Assembly: GCF_900106695.1 (NCBI RefSeq)
Contig: NZ_FNMZ01000001.1
Location: forward strand, 1,302,001-1,366,000
Source: Albimonas donghaensis
GTDB lineage: Bacteria; Pseudomonadota; Alphaproteobacteria; Rhodobacterales; Rhodobacteraceae
Direction of reading: 5' to 3'
DNA: 64,000 bases
Part shown: positions 1-8,749 of the stretch, piece after piece
How positions within the stretch are numbered: the first letter of the stretch is position 1
Layout of the letters: each line of letters starts with the position of its first letter
Notes under the pieces: generated by a model
The model's input: the letters and a program-made list of their open reading frames with translations, nothing else
What the model was told of the DNA's origin: nothing
The model's database searches: none
Made by a program: the position numbers and the translations under genes

Positions 1-442
1 CGCGCCAGCGGGTCGCGGCGGGGCCGAGGGCGGCGAGGATCGCCAGCAGGCGGGCGTCGAGCTGGTCGAGATAGGCGCGCAGCCGCAGGGCCAGCGCGGT
101 GTCGACGATATCCTGGCTGGTCGCGCCGAAATGCACCCAGGCGGCATGTTCCGGGGCGCCCATCGCGGCGCGGAAGGCGGCGACGAAGGCGGGGACCGGC
201 ACGCCGGCGGCGGCCGTGCCGGGGGCGAGCGCGGCGGGGTCGATGACCAGCTCGCGCGAGGCGCGGTGGATGGCGACGGCGGCGGTCTCGGGGATCAGGC
301 CGAGCGCGCCCTGGGCGCGGGCCAGTCCGCCCTCGACCAGCATCATGGCGCGCAGCTCGGCGGGGGCGGAGAACAGCCGCGCGGCGTCCGGATCGGAGAC
401 GAGATCGCGCAGCATCGGGCTGTCGAAAGGCGTGGCGGACAT
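1..442 (-). CDS. pcaB: 3-carboxy-cis,cis-muconate cycloisomerase, N-terminal part (cut by window edge)
   Basis: The open frame reads leftward from an ATG at 442 and leaves the window at base 1, so only the first 147 codons are seen. The protein starts MSATPFDSPMLRDLVSD and contains the segment W-V-H-F-G-A-T-S-Q-D-I-V-D-T, the conserved substrate loop of the fumarase/aspartase superfamily in its PcaB form. The enzyme cyclises 3-carboxy-cis,cis-muconate to 4-carboxymuconolactone in protocatechuate degradation. It is the last visible gene of the pcaDCHGB run and lies 332 bases after pcaG. Family assignment is firm from both sequence and context; the C-terminal half is not visible. Confidence 0.9.
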   Translation of the reverse strand, partial: MSATPFDSPMLRDLVSDPDAARLFSAPAELRAMMLVEGGLARAQGALGLIPETAAVAIHRASRELVIDPAALAPGTAAAGVPVPAFVAAFRAAMGAPEHAAWVHFGATSQDIVDTALALRLRAYLDQLDARLLAILAALGPAATRWR

Positions 443-774
443 CGCGGGCTCCGGATGCGGGAGAGGGCGGGCCGGACCATGCGACGCCCGGCCCGAAGGC
501 GCAACCGGGGCGGGGCGGAGCGGGGCGGGGATCGGCGCCGGGCGGCCTGCGCGGTGAGGCGACCACGCGGCCGGCGGGAGCGTTGGTCGCAGGCCGGAGC
601 GGACGGACGGGGGCGCAGCGGGCGCGAAAACTCACGCCCGGCGGGAAAGATGGCCACGGACGGGACAGGAGACGGGGCGGCCGCGGCGCGGGGGCGAGGC
701 GAAGCCTCGTCCGAAGCGCGCGGCGCCCCCGCCCCCCTCCCCTCGCCGAGCGGAGGCAGGCCGGGGGCGCGGGG
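443..774. other. pcaB-pcaG intergenic stretch
   Basis: 332 bases of GC-rich sequence between pcaG and pcaB. I see no convincing gene, promoter or hairpin with a T-run. Open frames crossing it are low-complexity Arg/Gly/Ala translations. Confidence 0.5.
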
Positions 775-1416
775 TCAGATGTCGAAGAACACCGTCTCCC
801 GCTCGCCCTGAAGCCGGATGTCGAAGCGGTAGACGCCCGGGCCTTCCTGCGCCGCGATCAGGGTCTCGGCCCGCGCGGGCGGGTCGATGCGCGCGAGCAC
901 CGGGTCCTCGGCGTTGGCGCTGGCTTCGTCGGGGAAATACATCCGCGTGTGCAGCCCGATATTGATGCCCCGCGCCACGATCCAGAAGGTGATGTGCGGA
1001 GCCATCAGGCGGCCGTCCTTGAAGGGGACGCGGCCGGGGCGCAGGGTCTCGAACATCCATTCGCCGGTATCGCCGTCGGCGGCGGCGCGGCCGAAGCCTC
1101 CGAAGGCGCCGTCGGCGACGCCGCGAGGCTCCCCGATCCCGGCATGGAGCCCGGCGGCGTCGGCCTGCCAGATCTCCACCAGCGCGTCGCGGACCGGGGT
1201 TCCGGCCCCGTCCCGGACGCAGCCGCGGATCGTCACCCGCTCCCCCTGCGCGCCGGGGTCGAACACGGCGCGGCCGAGATCCTCGGGATAGACCCCCTCG
1301 ATCCCGGAGAAATTGGGGGTGAGGCCGATATGCACATAGGGGCCGGCGGTCTGGGAGGGGGTCTCCTTGAAATAGCCGTTGAGGTCGTTGGGCAGGTCGT
1401 GGCGCAGGCGGCTCAT
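775..1416 (-). CDS. pcaG: Protocatechuate 3,4-dioxygenase alpha subunit
   Basis: 213 residues, close to the usual 200 to 210. The alpha subunit pairs with PcaH in the non-haem iron(III) intradiol dioxygenase that cleaves protocatechuate to 3-carboxy-cis,cis-muconate. The N-terminus carries the family signature K-E-T-P-S-Q-T-A-G-P-Y, and the beta-sandwich core segments (V-R-D-A-L-V-E-I-W-Q-A-D, then A-P-H-I-T-F-W-I-V-A-R-G-I-N) align with the intradiol fold. The position of the second iron His in PcaH is not His here (H-I-T versus H-I-H), as expected for the non-catalytic alpha chain. It starts one base after the pcaH stop codon, so the two subunits are translationally coupled. Confidence 0.95.
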   Translation of the reverse strand: MSRLRHDLPNDLNGYFKETPSQTAGPYVHIGLTPNFSGIEGVYPEDLGRAVFDPGAQGERVTIRGCVRDGAGTPVRDALVEIWQADAAGLHAGIGEPRGVADGAFGGFGRAAADGDTGEWMFETLRPGRVPFKDGRLMAPHITFWIVARGINIGLHTRMYFPDEASANAEDPVLARIDPPARAETLIAAQEGPGVYRFDIRLQGERETVFFDI

Positions 1417-1417
1417 G

Positions 1418-2170
1418 TCACAGACCCTCCATCCGGTTTTCGAACAGCGTCGAGCGGCGGCCGCGCAGCACGATGTCGAAGCGGTAGGCGAGCGCGTCCA
1501 TGGGGATGGCGTTGCGCAGGTCGAGCGGCGCGATCAGCCGCTCCACCGCCGCGCGGTCGGGGATGGTGTTCACGATGGGGCATTTCCAGATCAGCGGATC
1601 GCCCTCGAAATACATCTGGGTGATGAGGCGCTGGCCGAAGCCGTGGCCGAAGAGCGAGAAGTGGATATGGGCGGGGCGCCAGTCGTTGGGGCCGTTGGGC
1701 CAGGGATAGGGGCCGGGCTGGATGGTGCGGAAGCGATACCAGCCGGCCTCGTCGGTGATGCAGCGCCCGCAGCCGCCGAAATCCGGGTCGAGGGGGGCGA
1801 GGTAGCTTTCCTTCCGGTGGCGGTATCGGCCGCCGGCATTGGCCTGCCAGACCTCGACGAGGGCGCCGGGGACGGGGCGGCCGTTCTCGTCCAGCACGCG
1901 GCCATGGACGATGATGCGCGGGCCGACGGGGGTGTGTCCGGGGCGGGCGAAGTTGAGCGTCAGGTCGTCGTCGAGCGGCCCGAGCTGATCGTGGCCGAAG
2001 ACCGGGCCGGTAAGCTCCGACAGGGTCGAGTCCAGCGCCACCAGCGGACGCGAGGGCGAGCGCAGCACCGAGGTCTTGTAGCCCGGATCACAGGGCTTCG
2101 GGTGCCATCCGTTGCGGTCGCGGGTGAAGTAGGCCCCTTCGGGGTGGGCCATGTCGCTTTCGAATTCCAT
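1418..2170 (-). CDS. pcaH: Protocatechuate 3,4-dioxygenase beta subunit
   Basis: 250 residues from the ATG at 2170, chosen because GGAGG sits about 7 bases upstream; the frame stays open further upstream but there it is low-complexity. This is the iron-binding subunit. Candidate iron ligands Y116, Y155, H168 and H170 have the spacing of the known Tyr408/Tyr447/His460/His462 set of the Pseudomonas enzyme (39 residues between the tyrosines, 13 to the first histidine). The N-terminal extension [12 protein letters not shown] is typical of beta subunits. It lies between pcaC and pcaG, with a 294-base gap upstream that shows no feature. Confidence 0.95.
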   Translation of the reverse strand: MEFESDMAHPEGAYFTRDRNGWHPKPCDPGYKTSVLRSPSRPLVALDSTLSELTGPVFGHDQLGPLDDDLTLNFARPGHTPVGPRIIVHGRVLDENGRPVPGALVEVWQANAGGRYRHRKESYLAPLDPDFGGCGRCITDEAGWYRFRTIQPGPYPWPNGPNDWRPAHIHFSLFGHGFGQRLITQMYFEGDPLIWKCPIVNTIPDRAAVERLIAPLDLRNAIPMDALAYRFDIVLRGRRSTLFENRMEGL

Positions 2171-2464
2171 CGCCGCCTCCTGCGCGATCGTTCCCCCCTG
2201 GGGGCGTCCGCGGCGCGGGCGCCCGGCCGGGCTCCCCCCCGGCGGCATGCGCGGCCTTTCGGGCCATGGGCCGGGCCTTTCGCCCCCGGCGGGGCCGGCC
2301 GCCCGCCCCTTCGCCCAGACGAGCTTTCGCGCCTACGCTCCTGCGCGCCTTCGCCGCCCCGCCCCGTCCGGTCCGCTCCGCTCCAGTCACGCCGGGCCAG
2401 AGACCGGACGCCCGAGCCGCGCCTCCCTGCCGGGGCGGCGCGGGCCGGTGCGGGACGGCGCGCG

Positions 2465-2932
2465 TCAGTCCCTGGTCGGCGCGTCGCCCGAGCCGGACGG
2501 CTCCGGCGCCCCGCCGGCGTCGGTCGCCTCGCGCTCGGCGAAGACCTGCTTGGCGATGCGAAAGGCGGTGTTGGCGGCCGGCACGCCGGCATAGACCGCC
2601 ACGTGAAGCAGCGCCTCGCGCAGGTCTTCGGGGCTGGCCCCGGTATTGGCGGTGGCGCGGGTATGAAGCGCGAACTCCTCCTCCCGCCCCAGACCGGCCA
2701 GCAGCGCCAGCGTGATGAGCGACCGCTCCCGCTTGGTCAGCTGATCCCCCGACCATACCGTGCCCCAGGCCCCTTCGGTGATGAAATCCACGAAGGGTTT
2801 GTCGAAAAGCGTCGCGGTTCCCTGGCTGCGGTCCACATGGGCGTCGCCCAGCACGCTGCGCCGGGTCGCCTCGCCCATGGCGCGGCGGGCGGCGCCCGGG
2901 TCGGCTGCGGGGGCTTTGGTCTCGGTCATCAT
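2465..2932 (-). CDS. pcaC: 4-carboxymuconolactone decarboxylase
   Basis: 155 residues if it starts at ATG 2932; a second ATG follows at once (2929). It converts 4-carboxymuconolactone to 3-oxoadipate enol-lactone. It belongs to the CMD/AhpD-like all-helical family. The conserved core G-A-W-G-T-V-W-S, the S-L-I-T-L-A-L-L-A-G-L-G-R helix and E-F-A-L-H-T-R-A-T-A-N-T-G match PcaC. The C-terminal 20 residues (G-A-P-E-P-S-G-S-G-D-A-P) look disordered and extend past the usual end. The start overlaps the pcaD stop, so it is coupled to pcaD. Confidence 0.93.
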   Translation of the reverse strand: MMTETKAPAADPGAARRAMGEATRRSVLGDAHVDRSQGTATLFDKPFVDFITEGAWGTVWSGDQLTKRERSLITLALLAGLGREEEFALHTRATANTGASPEDLREALLHVAVYAGVPAANTAFRIAKQVFAEREATDAGGAPEPSGSGDAPTRD

Positions 2933-3717
2933 CCGATCTCCGACAGAAAGGCGGTCAGCATGGCCGCGCAGGTGTTGGGATGCTCGATGCAGGGCAGATG
3001 CCCGGCCTCGCGCACCAGCTCGAACCGGGCGCCGGCGATCAGATCCGCGGTCGCCTCGACCACGGCGGGGGGCGTGGCGCCGTCCTCGTCCCCGCAGATC
3101 GCCAGCACCGGCACGCTGATCCGCGCCGTGGAGGCGCGCAGATCCGCGTCGCGCAGCGCCCGGCAGCAGGCGGCGTAGCCCCGGCTTTCGGTGCGCGAGA
3201 GCATGGCGCGCCAGGCGGCGAGCTCCGTCCTGCGATGGGCCTGGTAGGCCGCCGAGAACCACTTGGCGATGACCCCGTCGGCGATGGAGGCGACGCCCTC
3301 CGCCTCGACCTGGGCGATCCGGCTTTCCCAGCTCATCGGCTCGCCGATGCGCGCGGCGGTGTCCATCAGCACCAGCGCCCGGACCAGATCGGGACGCCGC
3401 GCCGCCAGCGCCTGCGCCACCATGCCCCCGATCGACAGCCCCACGATCACCGCCCGCTTCACCTCCAGGTGGTCGAGCAGCGCCGCGAGATCGTCGGCCA
3501 GCTCCTCCACCGTGCAGGCGTCGGAGGGGGTGTCGGACAGGCCGTGGCCGCGGGTGTCGTAGCGGATGATGCGCAGCCGCGGGCCAAGCCGCGCGACCAT
3601 GTCGTCCCAGATCCGGAAATCGGTTCCCAGGGAGTTGGAGAACACCACCGGGGTCCCGCCCCGGTCGCCCTCGTCGGCGTAGTGAATCGCGGCTCCCTTG
3701 ACGTCGAGCGCCTGCAT
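2929..3717 (-). CDS. pcaD: 3-oxoadipate enol-lactonase
   Basis: 262 residues, the normal length for this alpha/beta hydrolase. It hydrolyses 3-oxoadipate enol-lactone to 3-oxoadipate. The oxyanion segment is F-S-N-S-L-G-T-D-F, the nucleophile elbow G-L-S-I-G-G places Ser95, and the catalytic His is in A-G-H-L-P near residue 240. It is the first gene of the minus-strand pca operon, and its stop overlaps the pcaC start. The 211-base gap upstream faces the divergent IclR-type gene and should hold the promoter of both. No pcaIJF (succinyl-CoA transferase and thiolase) is in view. Confidence 0.93.
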   Translation of the reverse strand: MQALDVKGAAIHYADEGDRGGTPVVFSNSLGTDFRIWDDMVARLGPRLRIIRYDTRGHGLSDTPSDACTVEELADDLAALLDHLEVKRAVIVGLSIGGMVAQALAARRPDLVRALVLMDTAARIGEPMSWESRIAQVEAEGVASIADGVIAKWFSAAYQAHRRTELAAWRAMLSRTESRGYAACCRALRDADLRASTARISVPVLAICGDEDGATPPAVVEATADLIAGARFELVREAGHLPCIEHPNTCAAMLTAFLSEIG

Positions 3718-3928
3718 CGCGTGTCCTCCCCTGCCCGCGCCGCCCGCCCCGCCCCGCGCCGGCGGCCCCGGCCGGGCGCGGGCGAGGTCCCCTGCGAGGG
3801 GGCTCGGAGCGGCGGATCACGAACTTGTATAGAGCGTTGAGCGCCCCGCCAACCCGATCCCGGCGCCCGGCTCTGGTCAGCTGCGCGGAACGGACTAGTT
3901 GCCGATGCACAGGCAAAGGAGGCCGAAC
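3718..3928. promoter_or_regulatory. Divergent pcaD / IclR-regulator promoter region
   Basis: The only gap between the two divergent pca units. On the minus strand a candidate sigma-70 promoter reads TTGGCG (3852-3847), a 15-base spacer (shorter than ideal), then TATACA (3831-3826), pointing at pcaD. The regulator has a strong ribosome site, AAAGGAGG at 3914-3921. I could not pick out a clear IclR-type palindrome. The location is well supported; the individual promoter boxes are a guess. Confidence 0.4.
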
Positions 3929-4723
3929 ATGGCCGCGAAAGACACGGACGGACGGACCGGACAGGTGAGAGCCATCACCCGAGCGGTTTCGGTGATGCGC
4001 GCGCTTTCCGACAGTCCCGAGGGGCTGACCCTGTCCGAGACCGCGCAACGCGCGGGGCTGGCCGCCTCGACCGCGCACCGCATCCTCACGACGCTGGAGA
4101 GCGAGCGCTTCGTGCGCTTCGACGCGGGCACGGGGTCGTGGCAGGTGGGAGTGGCGGCGTTCACCGTGGGCGCGGCCTTCGCGCGGACCCGCGACGTGAT
4201 CGTGATGGCGCGGCCCTATATGCGACGGCTGATGGAGACGACCGGCGAGACCGCGAACATCTTCCTGGAATCGGGCGGCGAGATCGTGTGCATGGCCCAG
4301 GTCGAGAGCCGCCATGCGATGCGCGCGCTGACCCGGGTCGGCGGGCGCACCAAGATGCACTGGTCGGGGGCGGGCAAGGCGATGCTGGCCCATATGCGCC
4401 CCGAGCACGCGAAACGCGTGATCGAGGAGCACGGCCTGCCCCGCGCCACGCCGCGCACCCTGACCGACCCCGACGCCCTGGCCGAGGCGTTGGAGCGCGC
4501 CCGCCGCGACGGTGTGGCGGTGGACGACGAGGAGCACGCCGAGGGCCTGCGCTGCATCGGCGCCGCGGTGCTGACCGAGACCGGCGCCCCGGCCGCGGCG
4601 ATCTCCGTCTCCGGCCCCAAGAGCCGGATCGGGGACGAGCGCCTGTCCCAGCTGCGCGAGCTGGTGGCGCGGGTGGCGGGCGAAGTGACCCGCGAATACG
4701 GCGGCCGCCCGCCCGGAAGCTGA
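3929..4723 (+). CDS. IclR-family transcriptional regulator, likely controlling pca genes
   Basis: 264 residues from ATG 3929, chosen because AAAGGAGG lies 7 bases upstream; an in-frame ATG at 3899 lacks this. An N-terminal winged helix-turn-helix (about residues 25 to 65; L-T-L-S-E-T-A-Q-R-A-G-L then S-T-A-H-R-I-L-T-T-L) is followed by the IclR ligand domain (about 85 to 255; I-F-L-E-S-G-G-E-I-V and S-G-A-G-K-A-M-L-A). PcaR/PcaU of other bacteria belong to this family and respond to beta-ketoadipate or protocatechuate. The divergent position next to pcaD suggests the same job. Many alphaproteobacteria instead use the LysR protein PcaQ here, and none is visible. Confidence 0.85.
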   Translation: MAAKDTDGRTGQVRAITRAVSVMRALSDSPEGLTLSETAQRAGLAASTAHRILTTLESERFVRFDAGTGSWQVGVAAFTVGAAFARTRDVIVMARPYMRRLMETTGETANIFLESGGEIVCMAQVESRHAMRALTRVGGRTKMHWSGAGKAMLAHMRPEHAKRVIEEHGLPRATPRTLTDPDALAEALERARRDGVAVDDEEHAEGLRCIGAAVLTETGAPAAAISVSGPKSRIGDERLSQLRELVARVAGEVTREYGGRPPGS

Positions 4724-5195
4724 GGGGGGGGATCCGAGCGGGCGAAGCCGAGGGTCCGGCCCCGGCGCCTTCGCCGCGGCGATTCCCTCCCGAACCCGCG
4801 CCTCGCGCCCGGATCCGCTCCCGCCCCCTCCCGGCCCCGAAACCCGCCCCGAGACCCGCGCGCTGGCTTGCATCCGCCCCGCGCCATGCGCCCTCGCCGC
4901 GCGCAGTCCCGCCCCGGGCCGGCCCCCAGGTCTCGGGGCCGGGGCCGGTTTCCGCAGGGCGCGACGGGCGTCCGCCTCCGTTTTCGCCCTCCCGCCGCGC
5001 CCGCGTCCGACACGTCTCCGGTCCCCGCCCAGCCCCCGCCCAGCCCCCGCCCAGTCCCCGAAAGCCCGTCATCCGGCCGCGCCCCGCGCCTTCCGACCGG
5101 CGCAATCCGCCGCAGGATGCGAAAGGCGCCCGCACCCTCTGGACGCGCCCCATCGCCCTTGCTATACGCCGCCCAGCCGACAAGGCGCGGGCTGA
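4724..5195. other. Gap before tRNA-Asn, with candidate tRNA promoter
   Basis: 472 bases of GC-rich, C-biased sequence. Around 5030-5060 there are short imperfect repeats of CCCGCCCAGCC. At its right end a plausible tRNA promoter reads TGGACG (5140-5145), a 17-base spacer, then TATACG (5163-5168). No gene is supported. Confidence 0.4.
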
Positions 5196-5270
5196 TCCGG
5201 CGTAGCTCAGTGGTAGAGCATCGGACTGTTAATCCGCTGGTCGTAGGTTCGAATCCTACCGCCGGAGCCA
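5196..5270 (+). tRNA. tRNA-Asn (anticodon GTT), CCA encoded
   Basis: 75 bases with a complete cloverleaf. The acceptor arm TCCGGCG pairs with CGCCGGA; the D arm is GCTC-AGTGGTA-GAGC; the anticodon loop CTGTTAA gives anticodon GTT; the T arm is GTAGG-TTCGAAT-CCTAC; a G discriminator is followed by encoded CCA. The sequence matches the usual alphaproteobacterial tRNA-Asn. No integrase or direct repeat of the 3-prime end is seen nearby, so there is no sign that it serves as an attachment site. Confidence 0.97.
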
Positions 5271-5789
5271 TCCCGCACCGAGGCCTCCCGAGAGGAGCGT
5301 CTCACACGGCCTTTCCCTGATATCGAAGCGCGTCCCGGGCAACTCGGGTCCCGGGCGGGTCTTGCGCGCCCTGCGCGTGCTTGCCCTGTGCGTGGGGCCG
5401 AGCCCTGCGCGCCGGCACGTCGCGTCGGGCGTGACGGAGGCCGAAACGCGCGTCCCGACGCGCTCCCCCGCCGGCGCCGTCTCTCTTCCCCTTGCCCCCA
5501 CTTCCCTCTTCCCTCTCCCCCCTCGCCGCCGTCTCCGCGCCGCGCGGGCGCCCCGGCGCCGTCCGCGGGCGGGCCGACGCGCGGCTCCGGACCCCTGACG
5601 CTGCGCCGCCCGCCGATCCCCCGCCGCGACCCCCTGCCGCGAGCCCTCGCGCAGCGGCGCCGCAACCTGTATCGGTTTCCCCGCCGGGGCGGGCCGCCCC
5701 GAGCCTGCGCCCGCGTCGTCGCGCCGTCCCGCACGGCCCCGCCCTCGCGCCGCGCGCCCAACACAAGTCGGCCCGAACGGAGGATGAAG
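5271..5789. other. Gap between tRNA-Asn and acyl-CoA synthetase
   Basis: 519 bases. The only element I can support is the ribosome site ACGGAGG just before 5784, six bases from the ATG at 5790. An interrupted CCCGGG repeat near 5330-5355 could fold but has no T-run. No gene is evident. Confidence 0.4.
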
Positions 5790-7376
5790 ATGACCGCCCA
5801 GCCCGCCCCTGACGCCCCGCGCGGCCCCCTGCCCATGCCCGGCATCGACCCGGGCCTCGCCCATGCCGCCTCGGCGCTGACCGTGGCCGACCATTTCGCG
5901 GCGCGCGTCCGGCTCGCCCCCGACCGGCCGGCGGTGGCGGACGGGCGGCTGGCGCTCAGCTACGCGCAACTGGACGAACGCGCCGCCCGGCTGGCGGGGG
6001 CGCTGGCCGCGCGGGGCGTGGCCCGGGGCGACCGCGTGGCGGTGCTGGCGGAGAATCGCGGCGAGTTCCTGGAGCTGTTCCTGGGCTGCGCGCGGATCGG
6101 CGCCATCGCCTGCTGCCAGAACTGGCGGCTGGCGGATGAGGAGCTGCGCCACTGCCTCGGCCTCGTCGCCCCGACCCTGCTGCTCGCCTCCCCCCGCTTC
6201 GCCGAGACCGCCGGGCGCGTCGCCCCGCAGGGCTGCGCCGCGCTGGCCTATGGCGACGCCTACGAGGCCGCGCTGGCGGAGGCCCGGCCGGCGCCGGCCG
6301 ACCCGAACGTGGACCCCGAAGACGGGCTGCTGATCCTCTACACCTCGGGCACCACGGGGCTGCCCAAGGGGGCGCTGATCTCCCACCGGGCCGAGATCGC
6401 GCGGGCCATGGTGGCGGCGACCGACCTGCCGACGGGCCCCGAGGACGGGTTCGTGGCCTGGGCGCCGCTGTTCCACATGGCCTCGGCCGACACGGCGCTG
6501 GCGACCCTGATGCGGGGCGGCAAGGTGATGGTGATGGACGGCTTCGACGCCCCCGCCCTGGCCGAAATCGTATCGCGGGAGCGGATCGGCCGCCTGACCC
6601 TGATGCCCGGCGCCATCCAGCCCTTCATCGACGCGATGGCCGCCCAGGGCCTGCCCGCCGCCGGCGTGAAATACGCGGGCGTCATGGCCGACCTGGTGCC
6701 GCGGGACCAGATCGCGGCGGTGACCCGGCTGCTCGACGCCCCCTACCTGAACACGTTCGGCGCGACCGAGACCGGCTCCACCCCCGTCTCCGCCGGCATG
6801 ATCCCGGTGGGCGCGCGGCCCGAGCGGCTGGACAAGACGCTCAACACCTGGTGCCGGACCCGGCTGGTGGACGCGGACGACAACGAGGTCGCGGATGGCG
6901 AGCCCGGAGAGATGGCGGTGCGCGGGCCGACGCTGTTCTCGGGCTACTGGAACAACCCCGAGGCCAACGCCAAGGATTTCCGCGGCGGCTGGTTCCACAT
7001 GGGCGACATGTTCGTGCGCAACCCCGACGGGACGCTGAGCTTCGTGGACCGGTCCAAGTATCTGATCAAGTCGGGGGGCGAGAACATCTACCCCGCCGAG
7101 ATCGAGCGGGTGCTGCTGGCCGATCCCCGCGTCTACGACGCCTGCGTGGTGCGCAAGGCGGATGCCAGATGGGGCGAGACGCCGGTGGCCTTCGTGGCGC
7201 TGAACCCGGGCGCGGAGGCGACGGAGGCGGAGATCATCGCCAGCTTCGACGGCCGCATCGCGCGCTACAAGCGCCCCTCCGCCGTGCGCTTCGTGGAGGA
7301 TGCGGACCTGCCCCGCTCCACCACCGGCAAGATCAAGCGGCATGAACTGGAGGAGCGGCTGCGCGAGGGCGGCTGA
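5790..7376 (+). CDS. AMP-dependent acyl-CoA synthetase / fatty-acid-CoA ligase family
   Basis: 528 residues from ATG 5790; an ATG at 5784 abuts the GGAGG and is too close. It belongs to the class I adenylate-forming superfamily and activates a carboxylic acid to its CoA ester via an acyl-adenylate. The P-loop-like motif L-Y-T-S-G-T-T-G-L-P-K-G is at about residues 183 to 195, the A5 region N-T-F-G-A-T-E-T-G-S follows, then the hinge V-D-R-S-K-Y-L-I-K-S-G-G-E-N-I-Y-P-A-E, and the catalytic C-terminal lysine in P-R-S-T-T-G-K-I-K-R. The substrate cannot be read from sequence. It stands alone between the tRNA and the choline transporter; an aromatic acid is possible given the pca neighbours, but that is a guess. 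Confidence 0.85.
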   Translation: MTAQPAPDAPRGPLPMPGIDPGLAHAASALTVADHFAARVRLAPDRPAVADGRLALSYAQLDERAARLAGALAARGVARGDRVAVLAENRGEFLELFLGCARIGAIACCQNWRLADEELRHCLGLVAPTLLLASPRFAETAGRVAPQGCAALAYGDAYEAALAEARPAPADPNVDPEDGLLILYTSGTTGLPKGALISHRAEIARAMVAATDLPTGPEDGFVAWAPLFHMASADTALATLMRGGKVMVMDGFDAPALAEIVSRERIGRLTLMPGAIQPFIDAMAAQGLPAAGVKYAGVMADLVPRDQIAAVTRLLDAPYLNTFGATETGSTPVSAGMIPVGARPERLDKTLNTWCRTRLVDADDNEVADGEPGEMAVRGPTLFSGYWNNPEANAKDFRGGWFHMGDMFVRNPDGTLSFVDRSKYLIKSGGENIYPAEIERVLLADPRVYDACVVRKADARWGETPVAFVALNPGAEATEAEIIASFDGRIARYKRPSAVRFVEDADLPRSTTGKIKRHELEERLREGG

Positions 7377-7711
7377 ACGCCGGGCGCGCGACGGGCCCAC
7401 GGCGGGCCCACGGCGGGCGAGGGAGCCGCGCGTCGACCCGCGCGCTGGCGGCGCCGGAGCGCCCGCGCGGCGTTGCGGGGGGCGGCGCGGGCGGCGAGGT
7501 CTCCCCGCCCCCGCCCTCATCGCGATCCGTCGCGATCCGTCGCGATCCGTCGCGATCCGTCGCGATCCGTCGCGATCCGTCCGGGGCCGGGCGCCGGAGC
7601 GCTGGGCGCGAACCCTCGCGTCCCCCCGACACGCCGAAGGCGGACGGGGGCGCCGGCCGGGTTGGGGCGCGCCCGCGCCCGGCCTTCAGCCCATCGGCCC
7701 CGGCGCGTCGG
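7377..7711. other. Gap between acyl-CoA synthetase and choV, holding a decamer repeat
   Basis: 335 bases between convergent genes. Two copies of GGGCCCACGGC lie just after the synthetase stop, and a six-copy decamer repeat is at 7521-7580 (listed separately). No intrinsic terminator with a T-run is visible for either gene. Confidence 0.5.
7521..7580. repeat. Tandem decamer repeat, six perfect copies of CGCGATCCGT
   Basis: Six identical, uninterrupted 10-base units in an intergenic gap. Each unit contains CGATC. There are no spacers, so this is not a CRISPR. The role is unknown: it could be a slippage-prone microsatellite or a protein-binding array. Confidence 0.97.
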
Positions 7712-8749
7712 TCAGGCCGGCGCCGTGCCGGCCAGCGCCGAAACCACGTCCTGCGCCCGCACCACGCCCCGCGGCGCGCCGTCGGGGCCGGTGACCCCGA
7801 CCTCCGCCGCGCCGTCGCGCAGCATCTCCATCACCTGGGTCAGCGGCGCCGAGACGCCGACCGTCGGCGCCTCCGGCCCGGCCATCCCCTCGCCCAGCGC
7901 ATCCCCGGCCCGCAGCACGCCCAGCGGGTTCATATGGGCCACGAAATCCGCCACGTATTCGTTCGCCGGCTTGCGGATGATGTCGCGCGGGGTGCCGCAT
8001 TGCACGATCCGCCCGCCCTCCATGATCGCGATGCGGTCGCCCAGCTTGAACGCCTCGTCGAGGTCATGGCTCACGAAGACCAGCGTGCGCTTGAGGTTCT
8101 TCTGAAGGTCCAGAAGCTCGTCCTGCAAGCGCGCCCGGATCAGCGGATCGAGCGCCGAGAACGGCTCGTCCATCAGCAGGATCGGGGCCTCGGTCGCGAA
8201 GGCCCGCGCCAGGCCCACCCGCTGCTGCATCCCGCCCGAAAGCTGGCCGACCTTGCGATCCGCCCAGTCCGAGAGGCCCACGAGATCGAGCTGGCGGCGC
8301 ACCTTGTCGTCGCGCTCGGCCCGGCCCATGCCGGCGAGCTCCAGCCCCAGGCCCACATTCTCCGCCACGTTGCGCCAGGGCAGCAGGCCGAACTGCTGGA
8401 ACACCATCGCCACCCGGGTCGCCCGGATCTTCCGGAGCGTCCTCGCGTCGGCGGCGGTCACGTCGTCCATGCCGCTCTGACCGTCGGAGATCAGCACCCT
8501 GCCCCGCACCACCGGGTTCAGCCGGTTGACCGCGCGCAGAAGCGTCGACTTGCCGGACCCCGACAGGCCCATGAGCACGAGGATCTCGCCCTCGGACACC
8601 TCCTCGGAGCAGTTGTGGACGCCGAGAACCTGCGACGTCTCCTCCTGCACCCGAGAGCGGGACATGCCCTTGTCCATCAGCGGCAGCGCCTGCTGCGGGC
8701 GGCCGCCGAAGACGATGGAGACGTTGTCGAAGATGACCGCCTTGCTCAT
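7712..8749 (-). CDS. choV: Choline/betaine ABC transporter ATP-binding protein
   Basis: 345 residues. The cytoplasmic ATPase of an osmoprotectant-type (ProV/OpuAA/ChoV) importer. Walker A G-L-S-G-S-G-K-S-T, ABC signature L-S-G-G-M-Q-Q-R-V, Walker B I-L-L-M-D-E-P-F-S-A-L-D and the switch histidine in F-V-S-H-D-L-D-E-A are all present. The N-terminal insert before Walker A and the Q-Q-F-G-L-L-P-W-R-N Q-loop are typical of this subfamily. The C-terminal 70 residues resemble a degenerate CBS-type regulatory domain. It is the last gene of choXWV, overlapping choW by four bases. Choline rather than betaine is inferred from the adjacent bet genes. Confidence 0.92.
   Translation of the reverse strand: MSKAVIFDNVSIVFGGRPQQALPLMDKGMSRSRVQEETSQVLGVHNCSEEVSEGEILVLMGLSGSGKSTLLRAVNRLNPVVRGRVLISDGQSGMDDVTAADARTLRKIRATRVAMVFQQFGLLPWRNVAENVGLGLELAGMGRAERDDKVRRQLDLVGLSDWADRKVGQLSGGMQQRVGLARAFATEAPILLMDEPFSALDPLIRARLQDELLDLQKNLKRTLVFVSHDLDEAFKLGDRIAIMEGGRIVQCGTPRDIIRKPANEYVADFVAHMNPLGVLRAGDALGEGMAGPEAPTVGVSAPLTQVMEMLRDGAAEVGVTGPDGAPRGVVRAQDVVSALAGTAPA

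Noticed and set aside
5196-5270. tRNA-Asn as an integration site of a mobile element
   Set aside because: No integrase gene and no repeat of the tRNA 3-prime end was noticed in the neighbourhood.
5256-7520. A 754-codon minus-strand open frame over the acyl-CoA synthetase
   Set aside because: No domain is recognisable and the plus strand has all adenylate-forming motifs.
7521-7580. CRISPR array
   Set aside because: Units are 10 bases, directly abutting with no spacers, and no cas gene is near.
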